A DNA stretch of 57,523 bases from Clostridia bacterium (GTDB lineage Bacteria; Bacillota; Clostridia; Christensenellales; Aristaeellaceae), in assembly GCA_017448975.1 (NCBI GenBank), contig JAFSKN010000012.1, positions 1 through 57,523 of the forward strand. Direction: 5' to 3'. The position numbers and the translations under genes were made by a program. Shown piece after piece: positions 32,210 to 40,624 of the stretch. Positions within the stretch are counted from its first letter, which is position 1, and every line of letters starts with the position of its first letter. The notes under the pieces are model-generated. The model had not been told where the DNA came from and ran no database searches. It was given only the letters and a program-made list of their open reading frames with translations.

Positions 32210-32256
32210 CTAGAAAGTGTGGGTGACCAAAGGATATAGAAGTAAGGAGATAAAAG

Positions 32257-32409
32257 GATTTGCAGGGTTGACATGGAGCCTCTGACATATGTGATGTACG
32301 CCAGTTGTCGAGCCAGCATTTTTCCCGCCATCCGTATAGGCGGGAATTGATGGCTGGCTCGCCAGACAGGCTTTCACATATGTCTGCTCCATGTAAACCC
32401 ATGCAAATC
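32257..32409. mobile_element. 153-nt imperfect inverted-repeat element (MITE-like)
   Basis: The two halves pair along almost their whole length. Outer blocks GATTTGCA (32257-32264) and TGCAAATC (32402-32409) are perfect; ACATGGAGC, GACATATGTGA, CGAGCCAGC and finally CCCGCC/GGCGGG follow inward, with small interruptions. There is no reading frame of note, no transposase and no obvious target duplication. It stands just upstream of a truncated gene. It may be a miniature inverted-repeat transposable element or a long structured RNA. Confidence 0.7.
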
Positions 32410-32555
32410 ATCAGTTAGTCTTCGACAATTTACCCACATCTTTTAGTGAAGCCTCCTTTTTTTCAACACTTTTTCAATCCGCCCGCACCGGACGGCATGA
32501 TCTTGGCCCTAACTGTGTAAAATGATAAAAAAATACAGCATTTTTAACATTTCAG

Positions 32556-32584
32556 TTGCTTTTTTCTCTTGGTTGCTGTAAAAT
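32556..32584 (+). promoter_or_regulatory. SigA promoter for the HPr-like gene
   Basis: TTGCTT (32556-32561), 17 bases, TAAAAT (32579-32584), 32 nt before the ATG. The stretch 32410-32555 holds nothing else I can name. Confidence 0.55.
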
Positions 32585-32616
32585 GGATATCAACATCGAA
32601 GAGGAGGTGCGTTTTC

Positions 32617-32844
32617 ATGCGCTCTGTACCCATTAAGCTCAGCTTTGCCGAGGAAGTGAAAACTTTCGTCAACACGGTGAACCGGTATCCCTATGAAGTG
32701 GACCTGCGGGCCGGCCGTCACGTGGTCGACGCAAAATCCATCCTGGGCATTTTCTCCCTGGATCTAAGCAAGCCCATTACCATGGACGTTTACGAGGATA
32801 ACTGCGACGATCTGATCGCCGATATCCAGCCCTTTACCATCTGA
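32617..32844 (+). CDS. HPr-like protein without the catalytic histidine (Crh-like)
   Basis: A 75-aa HPr-fold protein. The usual phosphoryl-accepting GIHARPAT block is replaced by SFAEEVKT, so it cannot carry the PTS phosphate on His15. The regulatory site is kept: DAKSILGIFSL at 38-48 puts Ser41 at the position of Ser46, the target of HPr kinase. This is the logic of B. subtilis Crh, which acts only in catabolite repression with CcpA. GAGGAGGTG lies 6 nt before the ATG. It is monocistronic, between its own promoter and a terminator. No HPr kinase or CcpA gene is in the window. Confidence 0.85.
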   Translation: MRSVPIKLSFAEEVKTFVNTVNRYPYEVDLRAGRHVVDAKSILGIFSLDLSKPITMDVYEDNCDDLIADIQPFTI

Positions 32845-32860
32845 TTTGCTGAGCAGCATA

Positions 32861-32891
32861 AAAAGCCGCGAGCCGAACGCCCGCGGCTTTT
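32861..32891 (+). terminator. Terminator after the HPr-like gene
   Basis: AAAAGCCGCG (32861-32870) pairs with CGCGGCTTTT (32882-32891), an 11-nt loop between. It ends 127 nt before livK. In between, TTGTAA (32954-32959) and TATGAT (32976-32981), 16 bases apart, are a possible livK promoter. Confidence 0.8.
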
Positions 32892-33018
32892 GTCTGCCAA
32901 TCCATGCCCTGATAGCGCATTGTATCAGATTTGCATTTTTTTTCGTTTTTACTTGTAAAATGGACAAAAAAATTGTATGATGCTTTGCGAAAATCTTTAG
33001 AAATTGGAGATGAAACAC

Positions 33019-34176
33019 ATGAAAAAGATGCTGGCCCTGATCATGATCCTCGCGCTGATGGCGCCCGTTTTCGCGCTGGCGGACGATATGCCCGTTGTAA
33101 AAATCGGCGTGTATGAACCCGCTTCCGGCGACTCCGGCGCGGGCGGCAAGCAGGAAGCCCTCGGCGTTCAGTACGCCAACGTTGTGACGCCCACCGTCGT
33201 GATCGGCGGCGTGGAATACAAAGTGGAACTGGTGCCGGCGGACAACGGCTCCTCCACCGATAAGGCGCCCTCCGCCGCCCAGAAGCTGGTTTCTGAAAAC
33301 GTGAGCGTTGCTCTGGGTTCCTACGGCTCCAGCGTATCCATTGCCGGTTCCCAATACTTTGCCGACGCCAAGATCCCCGTCATTGGTCTGACCTGCACCA
33401 ATCCCCAGGTCACCGCGGGCAACAGTCACTATTTCCGCGTTTGCTTCCTGGATGACTTCCAGGCCACTGTTTTGGCGAATTACGTATCCAAGACCCTGGG
33501 CGCTAACATGGTTTATTGCCTGGGTGAACTGGGCAATGACTATGACCAGGGGCTGATCGCTTTCTTCACCCAGCAGTTTGAGGCGCTGGGCGGATCGGTC
33601 ATTAAGGAAGACTTCCCCACCAACACCGCCGATTTCACTTCTTATCTGACCAATGCCGCGATGTACGGCGCGGATATTTTCTTCTGCCCTGTGTCCATCG
33701 CTTATTCTACGCAGATCATTCAGCAGGCTGCCGCGCAGGGTTTTGAAATTTCCATTCTTGGCGGCGACACCTTAGACAGCAACGTAGTTGCCGAAGCGGC
33801 CAAGGGTACCAACGTATCCGTCGTGATCACCACTTTCTATCAGGAAGGCGCCAACGAGGAATTTGACAGCGGTTTCAAAGCCTGGCTGAACAGTGATTCC
33901 GAAGCGCTGACCAATAATGGCGGCAATGATATGGTTTCTGCCGTGTCCGTAATGGGCTACGATGGATATTACATGGCGCTGGCCGCGCTGCAAGCCGCTG
34001 GATCGCCTGATTCCGCCGCTGTGATGGCTGCGCTTCCCAGTGTGGCAATCGACGGCGTATCCGGCCACATTGCTTTTGATGAAAAAGGCGATGCCATCCG
34101 CACTTCCGCATTCGTCAAGACCATCAATAACGAGACTGGTGAATGGATTTTTGTTACGGAACAGACCGTGGAATGA
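33019..34176 (+). CDS. livK: Branched-chain amino acid binding protein LivK
   Basis: A 385-aa periplasmic-binding-protein type I receptor. Residues 1-20 are a signal peptide (MKKMLALIMILALMAPVFALA) with no lipobox cysteine, an oddity shared with the maltodextrin-binding protein. The mature part opens DDMPVVKIGVYEPASGDSG and has the PBP1 features SVALGSYGSSVSIAG and CTNPQVTAGNSHYFR. GGAG lies 9 nt before the ATG at 33019; an in-frame TTG at 33004 overlaps that site. It heads a complete livKHMGF operon and is followed by a GC-rich hairpin. Substrate (Leu, Ile, Val, amides or other) cannot be read from sequence. Confidence 0.92.
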   Translation: MKKMLALIMILALMAPVFALADDMPVVKIGVYEPASGDSGAGGKQEALGVQYANVVTPTVVIGGVEYKVELVPADNGSSTDKAPSAAQKLVSENVSVALGSYGSSVSIAGSQYFADAKIPVIGLTCTNPQVTAGNSHYFRVCFLDDFQATVLANYVSKTLGANMVYCLGELGNDYDQGLIAFFTQQFEALGGSVIKEDFPTNTADFTSYLTNAAMYGADIFFCPVSIAYSTQIIQQAAAQGFEISILGGDTLDSNVVAEAAKGTNVSVVITTFYQEGANEEFDSGFKAWLNSDSEALTNNGGNDMVSAVSVMGYDGYYMALAALQAAGSPDSAAVMAALPSVAIDGVSGHIAFDEKGDAIRTSAFVKTINNETGEWIFVTEQTVE

Positions 34177-34215
34177 TTTCATCCAATCGCGGCTGACCGT
34201 TTCAGATCGCTCATT

Positions 34216-34244
34216 GCGGCGGGGGCGGGTTTCGCCTCCGCCGC
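34216..34244 (+). terminator. Hairpin between livK and livH
   Basis: GCGGCGGGGGCG (34216-34227) pairs with CGCCTCCGCCGC (34233-34244) with one G-U pair; loop GGTTT. No U tail, so it probably protects livK message or causes partial termination, raising binding-protein output over the permeases. Confidence 0.6.
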
Positions 34245-34281
34245 GCTTCATATTGTCTGAACGAAAGGGAGTGCTCTGACC

Positions 34282-35205
34282 GTGTGGGATACTGTTTTCC
34301 CCTACCTGCTTTCCGGTATATCCGTAGGCGGGCAATACGCGCTGATTGCCATTGGATACACCATGGTTTACGGCATTCTGCGCCTGATCAATTTTGCCCA
34401 CGGCGACGTGTTCATGGTGGCGGGCATCGTGATGGTGTATATCGCGGCCTCCGGCGTGCCGCTGTGGCTGTCCATTCCGTTGGTGCTGATCATCACGGCG
34501 CTTGTCGGCTTTCTCATTGAGCGCGTCGCCTATAAGCCCCTGCGCTCCGCGCCGCGCATGAGCGTGATGATTTCCGCTATCGGCGTCAGCTACACCCTGC
34601 AAAACCTGGTGCTGTACGTCACCGGCGGCTTGAACAAGCAATATCCCACCATTCCCTGGGTTTCTGAAACCATCGTGCTGGGCGCTGCGAAAACCAAGCT
34701 GGTCACGGTGGTCACCCCCATCCTTGTGATCATCCTGGTGGCAGCCTTGGTTACGCTGATCAACAAGACAAAAATCGGCATGGCCATGCGCGCCGTCAGC
34801 AAGGATTTTGAAACCAGCCAGCTCATGGGCATCAAGATCAACAGCGTGATTTCCGCCACGTTCGTGATCGGTTCCTTCCTGGCGGGCGTGGGCAGCCTGC
34901 TGTACTTCACCAATTATTCCACCGTGATTCAGACATCCGGCGCCATGCCCGGCCTGAAAGCCTTCGTGGCGGCGGTGTTCGGCGGCATCGGCTCCATTCC
35001 CGGCGCGGTGATCGGCGCATTCCTGATCGGTATTATGGAAAATATCATCAAGGGCCTGGACGTGATCCTGTTCAAATCTGGCGTTATCACAAAGCCGCTG
35101 GGCCTTGCCACCTTCTCCGACGCGTTCACGTTTGCGCTGCTGATTATTATTTTGGTGGTCAAGCCGACGGGGCTGTTCGGCGAAGCGGCCACGGATAAGG
35201 TGTGA
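34282..35205 (+). CDS. livH: Branched-chain amino acid permease LivH
   Basis: A 307-aa permease with the LivH opening LSGISVGGQYALIAIGYTMVYGILRLINFAHGD (blocks GGQYALIAIGYTMVYG and LINFAHGD) and eight hydrophobic segments. GGIGSIPGAVIGAFLIG near residue 233 is the typical loop and helix. GTG start at 34282 with AAAGGGAG 10 nt upstream. Length is normal. Confidence 0.94.
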   Translation: MWDTVFPYLLSGISVGGQYALIAIGYTMVYGILRLINFAHGDVFMVAGIVMVYIAASGVPLWLSIPLVLIITALVGFLIERVAYKPLRSAPRMSVMISAIGVSYTLQNLVLYVTGGLNKQYPTIPWVSETIVLGAAKTKLVTVVTPILVIILVAALVTLINKTKIGMAMRAVSKDFETSQLMGIKINSVISATFVIGSFLAGVGSLLYFTNYSTVIQTSGAMPGLKAFVAAVFGGIGSIPGAVIGAFLIGIMENIIKGLDVILFKSGVITKPLGLATFSDAFTFALLIIILVVKPTGLFGEAATDKV

Positions 35206-35215
35206 GGTGAGCGAA

Positions 35216-36322
35216 ATGAACAAAGAGCAATCCAAACGCCCCTTTATCGTAACCTGGGTGGTCGTGGCGCTGATTTACGCGGCTGTATTCATCTCTGAAC
35301 AGATTCTGCCGCCCTCCTCCATGCTGTTTACGGTGCTGAAAAAAGGCGCCACCTACGCGCTGGTGGCCGTATCCATGAACCTGCTCAACGGATTTACGGG
35401 CATTTTCTCCCTGGGTCAGGCAGGCTTCATGCTGATCGGCGCTTATGTGTACGGTATTTTCACGATTCCTGTTGCTGATCGTAGCCAAGTATACCAGTAT
35501 TTTGATGGCGGACTTGTTCAGTTCACGGTGCCGGTGGTAACGGCAATGATTTTATCCGGCGTTGCTGCCGCGTTCTTTGCGTTTTTGATCGGTCTTCCTG
35601 TGCTAAGACTGAAAAGCGATTATCTTGCCATTGCCACACTGGGCTTTGCGGAAATTATTCGTGCTATTGTTCAATGGAACGGCCTTGGCCCGATCACAAA
35701 TGGTTCCAATCTGCTGCGGTTATTCCCAAATTTCAATGATTTCAACATACGAAATGCTGACGGCAATGTGACGGTATATCTGTCAACACTTGTGCCTTTT
35801 CTGATTTCTGGCGTGTGCATTTTCCTGATCGTGCTGCTGATCCGTTCCAACTATGGCCGCGCCTTCAAAGCCATCCGGGACGACGAGGTGGCGGCGGAGG
35901 CCATGGGCATCAATCTGGCCCACCACAAGCAATTGTCGTTCTGTATTTCTTCCTTCTTTGCCGGGGTGGGTGGGGCAATGCTGGCCATGTACCAGACTAC
36001 GGTGCAGGCCAAGAGCTTTACTTCGGCCATGACCTATGAGATTCTGCTCATCGTGGTCATCGGCGGCGTGGGCTCTATCACCGGCAGCGTGCTTTCCTCC
36101 TTCCTGTTCGTGGCCTGCTCCGAATGGTGGCTCAGGTTCCTGGATGAAAAGCAGATGATCGGCGATTTTGAAGTGCCCCTGCTGCGCAACGGCTTCCGCC
36201 TGGTGGTGTTCTCCGTGATCATCATGATCGTGGTGCTGTTCTTCCGCCGGGGCATCATGGGGGACCGCGAGCTATGGGACATGGGCGCGGACAGTAAAGC
36301 CGAAAGGGGGACGAAGCAATGA
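35216..36322 (+). CDS. livM: Branched-chain amino acid permease LivM
   Basis: A 368-aa permease partner of LivH. Family features are ALVAVSMNLLNGFTGIFSLGQAGF (read as blocks LVAVSMNLLNGFTG and FSLGQAGFML) near residue 50, RLKSDYLAIATLGFAEIIR near 130 and FGRAFKAIRDDEVAAEAMG near 213 (here YGRAFKAIRDDE). GAGGTG lies 6 nt before the ATG at 35216, which is preferred over a GTG three codons earlier. About ten hydrophobic segments. A stretch around 35460-35800 is less GC-rich than its surroundings. It overlaps livG by ATGA. Confidence 0.93.
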   Translation: MNKEQSKRPFIVTWVVVALIYAAVFISEQILPPSSMLFTVLKKGATYALVAVSMNLLNGFTGIFSLGQAGFMLIGAYVYGIFTIPVADRSQVYQYFDGGLVQFTVPVVTAMILSGVAAAFFAFLIGLPVLRLKSDYLAIATLGFAEIIRAIVQWNGLGPITNGSNLLRLFPNFNDFNIRNADGNVTVYLSTLVPFLISGVCIFLIVLLIRSNYGRAFKAIRDDEVAAEAMGINLAHHKQLSFCISSFFAGVGGAMLAMYQTTVQAKSFTSAMTYEILLIVVIGGVGSITGSVLSSFLFVACSEWWLRFLDEKQMIGDFEVPLLRNGFRLVVFSVIIMIVVLFFRRGIMGDRELWDMGADSKAERGTKQ

Positions 36323-37161
36323 GCGAAAATGTGCTGCGGCTGGAAAATATTACGATGCAGTTTGGCGGCGTTGTCGCCGTAAACGATTTTTCCATGCATG
36401 TGGACAAGGGCGAAATCGTTGCCCTCATCGGCCCCAACGGCGCTGGGAAAACCACGGCTTTCAACTGCATTACCGGCGTATACCAGCCCACCAACGGCGC
36501 GGTGTACTTCCATGATAAGCTGATCGCCGCCAATCATCCCACCGGGAAAATGAAGCATCTGTACGCAGGGTCCGACCCGGATAAGTTCTCCGGCATGCGC
36601 GTGGTGATGACGCCGGACAAGATCACCAGGTTAGGCATCGCCCGCACCTTCCAGAACATCCGCCTGTTCAAGAGCCAGACGGCCTTTGAAAACGTGCTCA
36701 TCGCCACCCACCTTCGCAGGACCAGCAACGTCTTCACCGCCGCGCTGCACATGAACGGCAGGGAGGAAATGCGCAACCGCATCAAAACCACCGACCTGCT
36801 GGATATCGTGGGCCTCAAGGACGTAGCCAACGAAAAAGCCACTTCGCTGCCCTACGGCATGCAGCGGCGGCTGGAAATCGCCCGGGCGCTGGCTACGGAA
36901 CCCACCTTGCTTTTGCTGGACGAACCGGCGGCGGGCATGAATCCCCAGGAAACGCTGGAATTAGGCGCGTTCATCCAGCAGATCAAGAAGGATTTCAACC
37001 TGACCGTGTTCGTGATCGAGCATCATATGGATTTGGTGATGGGCATCTCCGACCGCATCTATGTGGTGGAGTTCGGCAAGCTGATCGCCGAAGGCACCCC
37101 GGAGGAGATTCAGAATAATCAGGCGGTCATCGACGCCTATTTGGGAGGGAATGACGAATGA
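36319..37161 (+). CDS. livG: Branched-chain amino acid ABC ATPase LivG
   Basis: A 280-aa ATPase. Walker A GPNGAGKTT is at 38-46, the ARTFQNIRLF block near 110 is typical of LivG, the signature region reads SLPYGMQRRLEIARALA and Walker B LLLLDEPAAGMNP. The family-specific C-terminal tail (GTPEEIQNNQAVIDAYLG) is present. It overlaps livM and livF by ATGA, so the operon is tightly coupled. Confidence 0.95.
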   Translation: MSENVLRLENITMQFGGVVAVNDFSMHVDKGEIVALIGPNGAGKTTAFNCITGVYQPTNGAVYFHDKLIAANHPTGKMKHLYAGSDPDKFSGMRVVMTPDKITRLGIARTFQNIRLFKSQTAFENVLIATHLRRTSNVFTAALHMNGREEMRNRIKTTDLLDIVGLKDVANEKATSLPYGMQRRLEIARALATEPTLLLLDEPAAGMNPQETLELGAFIQQIKKDFNLTVFVIEHHMDLVMGISDRIYVVEFGKLIAEGTPEEIQNNQAVIDAYLGGNDE

Positions 37162-37877
37162 GCCTGCTGTATATCAAGGATTTAAAAGTCAGCTATGGCG
37201 GCATCGAAGCCATCAAGGGCATTTCCCTGAGCGTGGAAAAAGGCGAAATCGTCACTTTGATCGGTGCCAACGGCGCGGGCAAATCCACCACCCTGCGCGC
37301 CATTTCCGGCCTGGTGCCCATCCAGAACGGCACCATCACTTATGACGGCCAGATCATCAGCGGGCAAAGCCCCCAGAAAATCGTTTCCGAGGGCATCGGC
37401 ATGGTGCCGGAGGGGCGGCGGGTGTTTCCCAACCTGACGGTGCTGGAGAACCTGAAAATCGGCGCGTATCTGCGCAAGGACGATTTGGCCCCCGATATCG
37501 AGCACGTTTATCAGCTGTTCCCCCGGCTAAAGGAACGCTCCTGGCAGCCCGCGGGCACCCTGTCCGGCGGCGAGCAGCAAATGCTGGCCGTAGGCCGGGC
37601 CATGATGATGCGGCCCAAGCTGCTGATGATGGACGAGCCTTCCCTTGGCCTTGCGCCCCTGGTGATCCGGGATATTTTCCGCATCATTCAAACGCTGCAC
37701 GAGGAAGGCATCACCATCCTGCTGGTGGAACAGAACGCCAACGCCGCCCTGCGCATCGCTGATTCCGCGTACGTGCTGGAAACGGGCAGCATCACCATGC
37801 ACGGCACGGGCAAGGAACTGCTGGATAATCCCCAGGTGAAGGAAGCCTATTTGGGAAAAAAGCGCGGCGCAACCTGA
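37158..37877 (+). CDS. livF: Branched-chain amino acid ABC ATPase LivF
   Basis: A 239-aa ATPase, last gene of the liv operon. Walker A GANGAGKST (36-44), the LivF block GIGMVPEGRRVFPNLTV near 80, signature LSGGEQQMLAVGRAMM and Walker B LLMMDEPSLGLAP. It overlaps livG by ATGA. A 21-bp stem terminator follows at once. Confidence 0.95.
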   Translation: MSLLYIKDLKVSYGGIEAIKGISLSVEKGEIVTLIGANGAGKSTTLRAISGLVPIQNGTITYDGQIISGQSPQKIVSEGIGMVPEGRRVFPNLTVLENLKIGAYLRKDDLAPDIEHVYQLFPRLKERSWQPAGTLSGGEQQMLAVGRAMMMRPKLLMMDEPSLGLAPLVIRDIFRIIQTLHEEGITILLVEQNANAALRIADSAYVLETGSITMHGTGKELLDNPQVKEAYLGKKRGAT

Positions 37878-37883
37878 TCCAAA

Positions 37884-37931
37884 CGCAAAGAAAAACGCTT
37901 CTGCACAATGGCAGAGGCGTTTTTCTTTGCG
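37884..37931. terminator. Bidirectional terminator between livF and prsA-like gene
   Basis: A 21-bp stem with one G-U pair (37884-37904 with 37911-37931, loop ACAATG). Outer arms are CGCAAAGAAAAACGC and its complement, so T runs appear on the 3' side in both directions. It serves the convergent liv operon and PrsA-like gene. Confidence 0.88.
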
Positions 37932-37944
37932 GAGATTCGCGCGA

Positions 37945-39216
37945 TTATTCCGCGGCCGCTTCCTCTTCCTGGGCAGAGGCGGTCAGGGCATCGATGGCTT
38001 CCTGGTTGTATACGACCTCGTGCTCCGCGATCCAGCCTTCCAGCGCTTCGGCATAGAAGGAATTAACTTTTTCCGTATAAATGGACTGTTCGATTTCAGC
38101 GCTGATTTCGTCGGACAGATCGATCATTCCGCCCGGAATATCCCGCTGGTAATACAGGATGTGAATACCGTGGGCGCCAATCACGGGATCGGACGTATCG
38201 CCGGGCTTCTGCATTTTTTCGCTGAACGCGCCGGAGGTGAAAGCGGAATCATACATAATGCTGTCGGCGTGTACCAAATAACCTTCGGCCAGGGTGGCCG
38301 CGTCGGCCATGCCGGTGTCCTCGCCATACTGGGCAATCAGGTCGGCAAAGCTTTCGCCTTTGGAAAGCCGATCATAAATATCATCGATTTCCGTCTGCTT
38401 GCTGGCCAGCACCGCATCCTTGGCAGCATCCATAGCGGCCTTCTTTTCAGCGTCGCCATCGGGGTTTTCTTCGTTTTTGCTTTCTTCATACGCGGCCTGC
38501 GCTTCGGTGTACGCGGTCAAGAGCTCGTCGTCCACCTTCATCAGGATGTGGATGATGCTCCGGTAGCCCTCGGGCGTATACCAGAAATCCATGCCGTAGT
38601 AGGTCTTGTACAGCTCATAGAGCCCGATATTGCCTTCTACGGCGGCCTGATGCTGGGCAGCGGTGGCTTCAAATTCAGCGCGGATATCTTCCTTGGAAAC
38701 GGTCAGGTCCTTGTCCTCCAGCACCTTCTGCTCCAACTTTTCATAGGCCGCGGACATTTTCAGGTTTTCCGCCAATCCTTCTTCGCTGTATCCGTAGGCC
38801 GTAAAATAGGCGGCGCCGTCCTCCCGGGCCTGGGCGCGGGCTTCGTCGGTATCCTCGGTGAGGAAATAGCTGACGTAGGAATCGATGGCGGCTTCCCATT
38901 CGCTGTGGGCTTCATTGCGGAAAGCTTCCATTTCTTCCTCGGTAAACTGATCCAGCCCCCATTCGGTGATTTTGCTTTCAATCACCTGATCCTGAACCGC
39001 GTATTCGATCGCCAGAGCATAGTCGCCTTCAACGGCATAGCCCGCGTTGATCAATTGATTCAGCAACTCGATTATCTTGTCCTGACGGATCTCCTTGCCG
39101 TCCAGGGTGATCAAAACCGGGTTTTCTTCCGTTTCCTCCGCGAACGCGGCGCAGCAGCCCAGGGCCAGCACCAGCGCCACGCACAGCGCCAAAATACGAT
39201 TCAGCTTGCAAATCAT
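37945..39216 (-). CDS. PrsA/SurA-like peptidyl-prolyl isomerase, secreted foldase
   Basis: A 423-aa secreted chaperone. The signal peptide is residues 1-24; ALGC at 17-20 is a plausible lipobox, and AFA at 22-24 an alternative cleavage site. An N-terminal SurA-like helical domain follows (about 25-185, rich in Glu), then a parvulin domain (about 205-370) with IIHILMKVD, SKGESFADLIAQYGED and GAHGIHILYYQRD. A charged insertion (ESKNEENPDGDAEKKAAM) splits the parvulin fold. It would fold exported proteins such as the amylase and xylanase. GAGAGGA precedes the ATG. An in-frame longer start at 39294 lacks such a site. Confidence 0.85.
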   Translation of the reverse strand: MICKLNRILALCVALVLALGCCAAFAEETEENPVLITLDGKEIRQDKIIELLNQLINAGYAVEGDYALAIEYAVQDQVIESKITEWGLDQFTEEEMEAFRNEAHSEWEAAIDSYVSYFLTEDTDEARAQAREDGAAYFTAYGYSEEGLAENLKMSAAYEKLEQKVLEDKDLTVSKEDIRAEFEATAAQHQAAVEGNIGLYELYKTYYGMDFWYTPEGYRSIIHILMKVDDELLTAYTEAQAAYEESKNEENPDGDAEKKAAMDAAKDAVLASKQTEIDDIYDRLSKGESFADLIAQYGEDTGMADAATLAEGYLVHADSIMYDSAFTSGAFSEKMQKPGDTSDPVIGAHGIHILYYQRDIPGGMIDLSDEISAEIEQSIYTEKVNSFYAEALEGWIAEHEVVYNQEAIDALTASAQEEEAAAE

Positions 39217-39370
39217 AAGGGTTCCTCTCTTTTCTCCCCGATGGAACGGGGTCATTCGCTTTCCTATTATGACACAGGTTGAAGGGTTTCGCAAGCATTT
39301 TTCCGGTATGCCGGTGAAAGTTACATTCTGTTCACGATTTGCTCTTTTTCTTTTTACTTTTTGACAATAC

Positions 39371-39400
39371 TTGCCAATGAAAAGAAAAACGTGCTATACT
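39371..39400 (+). promoter_or_regulatory. Promoter-like sequence facing into the 3' end of tadA
   Basis: TTGCCA (39371-39376), 18 bases, TATACT (39395-39400). No plus-strand gene follows until 39913, so transcripts would be antisense to tadA. It may be a chance match. Confidence 0.35.
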
Positions 39401-39849
39401 GTACCCGTGAAGCGCTTCTTTTGAAAAAAGCCGTTTAACACCTCCCGGCAGGGCTGCTCCAGCACGCCTCCGGCGCAGGGAACGCGATGGGAAAAGGCGG
39501 GATCCTCCGGCAGGGCGTAAACGCTGCCGCAGCAGCCCTGGCGGGGATCGTAGGCCCCGAACACGCAGCCGTCCGCCTCCGCCATCATCAGCGCGCCGGC
39601 GCACATGGGGCAGGGCTCCAGGGTGACGTACAGCGTGCAGCCGTGCAGGCGGCGGGTGCCCAGGGCCTGGCAGGCCCGGTCCATGGCCAGCATTTCGGCA
39701 TGGGCGAAGGGGTGGCTTTCCTCCCGCTGATTATGTGCCCGGGCAATCACGCGCCCTTCATAAACCACCACCGCGCCTACCGGCACCTCGTTTTCGTCTT
39801 TTTTCGCTTCCAAAAGCGCTTCCCGCATAAACGCTTCATGTTTCAGCAC
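39394..39849 (-). CDS. tadA: tRNA adenosine(34) deaminase TadA
   Basis: A 151-aa zinc deaminase that converts A34 to inosine in tRNA-Arg. Zinc and catalytic residues are His50 and Glu52 in HAE and Cys80 and Cys83 in EPCPMC. ARAHNQREESHPFAHAEML and GCCGSVY are typical. GTG start at 39849 is preceded by GGTGAT; no in-frame ATG before codon 8. It is divergent from the nitroreductase with 63 nt between. Confidence 0.93.
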   Translation of the reverse strand: MLKHEAFMREALLEAKKDENEVPVGAVVVYEGRVIARAHNQREESHPFAHAEMLAMDRACQALGTRRLHGCTLYVTLEPCPMCAGALMMAEADGCVFGAYDPRQGCCGSVYALPEDPAFSHRVPCAGGVLEQPCREVLNGFFQKKRFTGTV

Positions 39850-39912
39850 GATCCATCACCACCCGACCGTAACTATACCATAACGCTTATATGAAAGCAA
39901 GGAGGAAAAGCC

Positions 39913-40473
39913 ATGAGCAACGACACCCTGCGCCTGATTTCCGCCCGCCGCAGCCATCGCGCTTACGAAAGCACCCCCATCAACGAAGAACAGCTGAACG
40001 CCATTCTGCAAGCAGCGGTAGAATCGCCCTCCGCCGTCAATCGACAGCCCTGGCATTTTACCGTGGTTCGCAACCAGGGGCTGCTGGACGAAATGAACAA
40101 AGCCGTATGGGAGCAGATGATGAAGCGTGACACGGAAAAGCGCAGCCCGCGCTTTGCCGACAGCAAATTCCATGTGTTTTATCACGCGCCCACGGTCATT
40201 TTCATTTCCGGCATGCCGGATAACCCCTATACGCCCATCGACGGCGGCATCGCGGTGGAAAACATCGCGCTGGCGGCGGAAAGCCTTGGCCTTGGCAGCG
40301 TGATCCTCGGCATGCCCCGGGATGCTTTCGCCGGGGAAAAGGCCGACGCCTTCCGGCAGGCCCTGCGTTTTCCCCAGGGCTGGGATTTTGTGATCGCCAT
40401 TGCCGTCGGCGTGCCCGCCGATACCAAGGACGCTCATATCGTGAAGGAAGACCGGATTTCCTTCGTGGATTAA
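39913..40473 (+). CDS. Nitroreductase family flavoprotein
   Basis: A 186-aa FMN-dependent oxidoreductase. It has the ISARRSHRAYESTPI start (SRRSxR-type FMN-binding basic cluster), SPSAVNRQPWHFTVV near residue 38-52, and AAESLGLGSVILGMP near 120. The family reduces nitroaromatics, flavins or quinones; the real substrate is not known. AAGGAGG lies 8 nt upstream of the ATG. A long hairpin (40513-40562) follows. Confidence 0.9.
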   Translation: MSNDTLRLISARRSHRAYESTPINEEQLNAILQAAVESPSAVNRQPWHFTVVRNQGLLDEMNKAVWEQMMKRDTEKRSPRFADSKFHVFYHAPTVIFISGMPDNPYTPIDGGIAVENIALAAESLGLGSVILGMPRDAFAGEKADAFRQALRFPQGWDFVIAIAVGVPADTKDAHIVKEDRISFVD

Positions 40474-40512
40474 GGGAAAAAGTGAAAAGTGGAAAGATAC
40501 CCCAAAAATCGT

Positions 40513-40562
40513 CTGTCCCGCCCTGTGGCCGCGCCTTTTCAGCGGCCCATCGGGCGGGACAG
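40513..40562. terminator. Long hairpin between nitroreductase and TraX-like genes
   Basis: CTGTCCCGCCC (40513-40523) pairs with GGGCGGGACAG (40552-40562), with a nested TGGCCGC/GCGGCCCA stem. No clean T run follows, so termination is probable but not sure. Confidence 0.6.
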
Positions 40563-40624
40563 GAAATGTATGGAGGTTCTTCCATCCTCTCTATCCTATG
40601 CTTATCATGAGGAATTGATGTGAC

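Noticed and set aside
32257-32409. Integron attC site or retron RNA
   Set aside because: The ends do not fit the attC core sites and no integrase or reverse transcriptase gene is present.
33772-35235. 487-codon minus-strand frame across livK and livH
   Set aside because: It crosses an intergenic hairpin and two conserved genes on the other strand; composition is that of a shadow.
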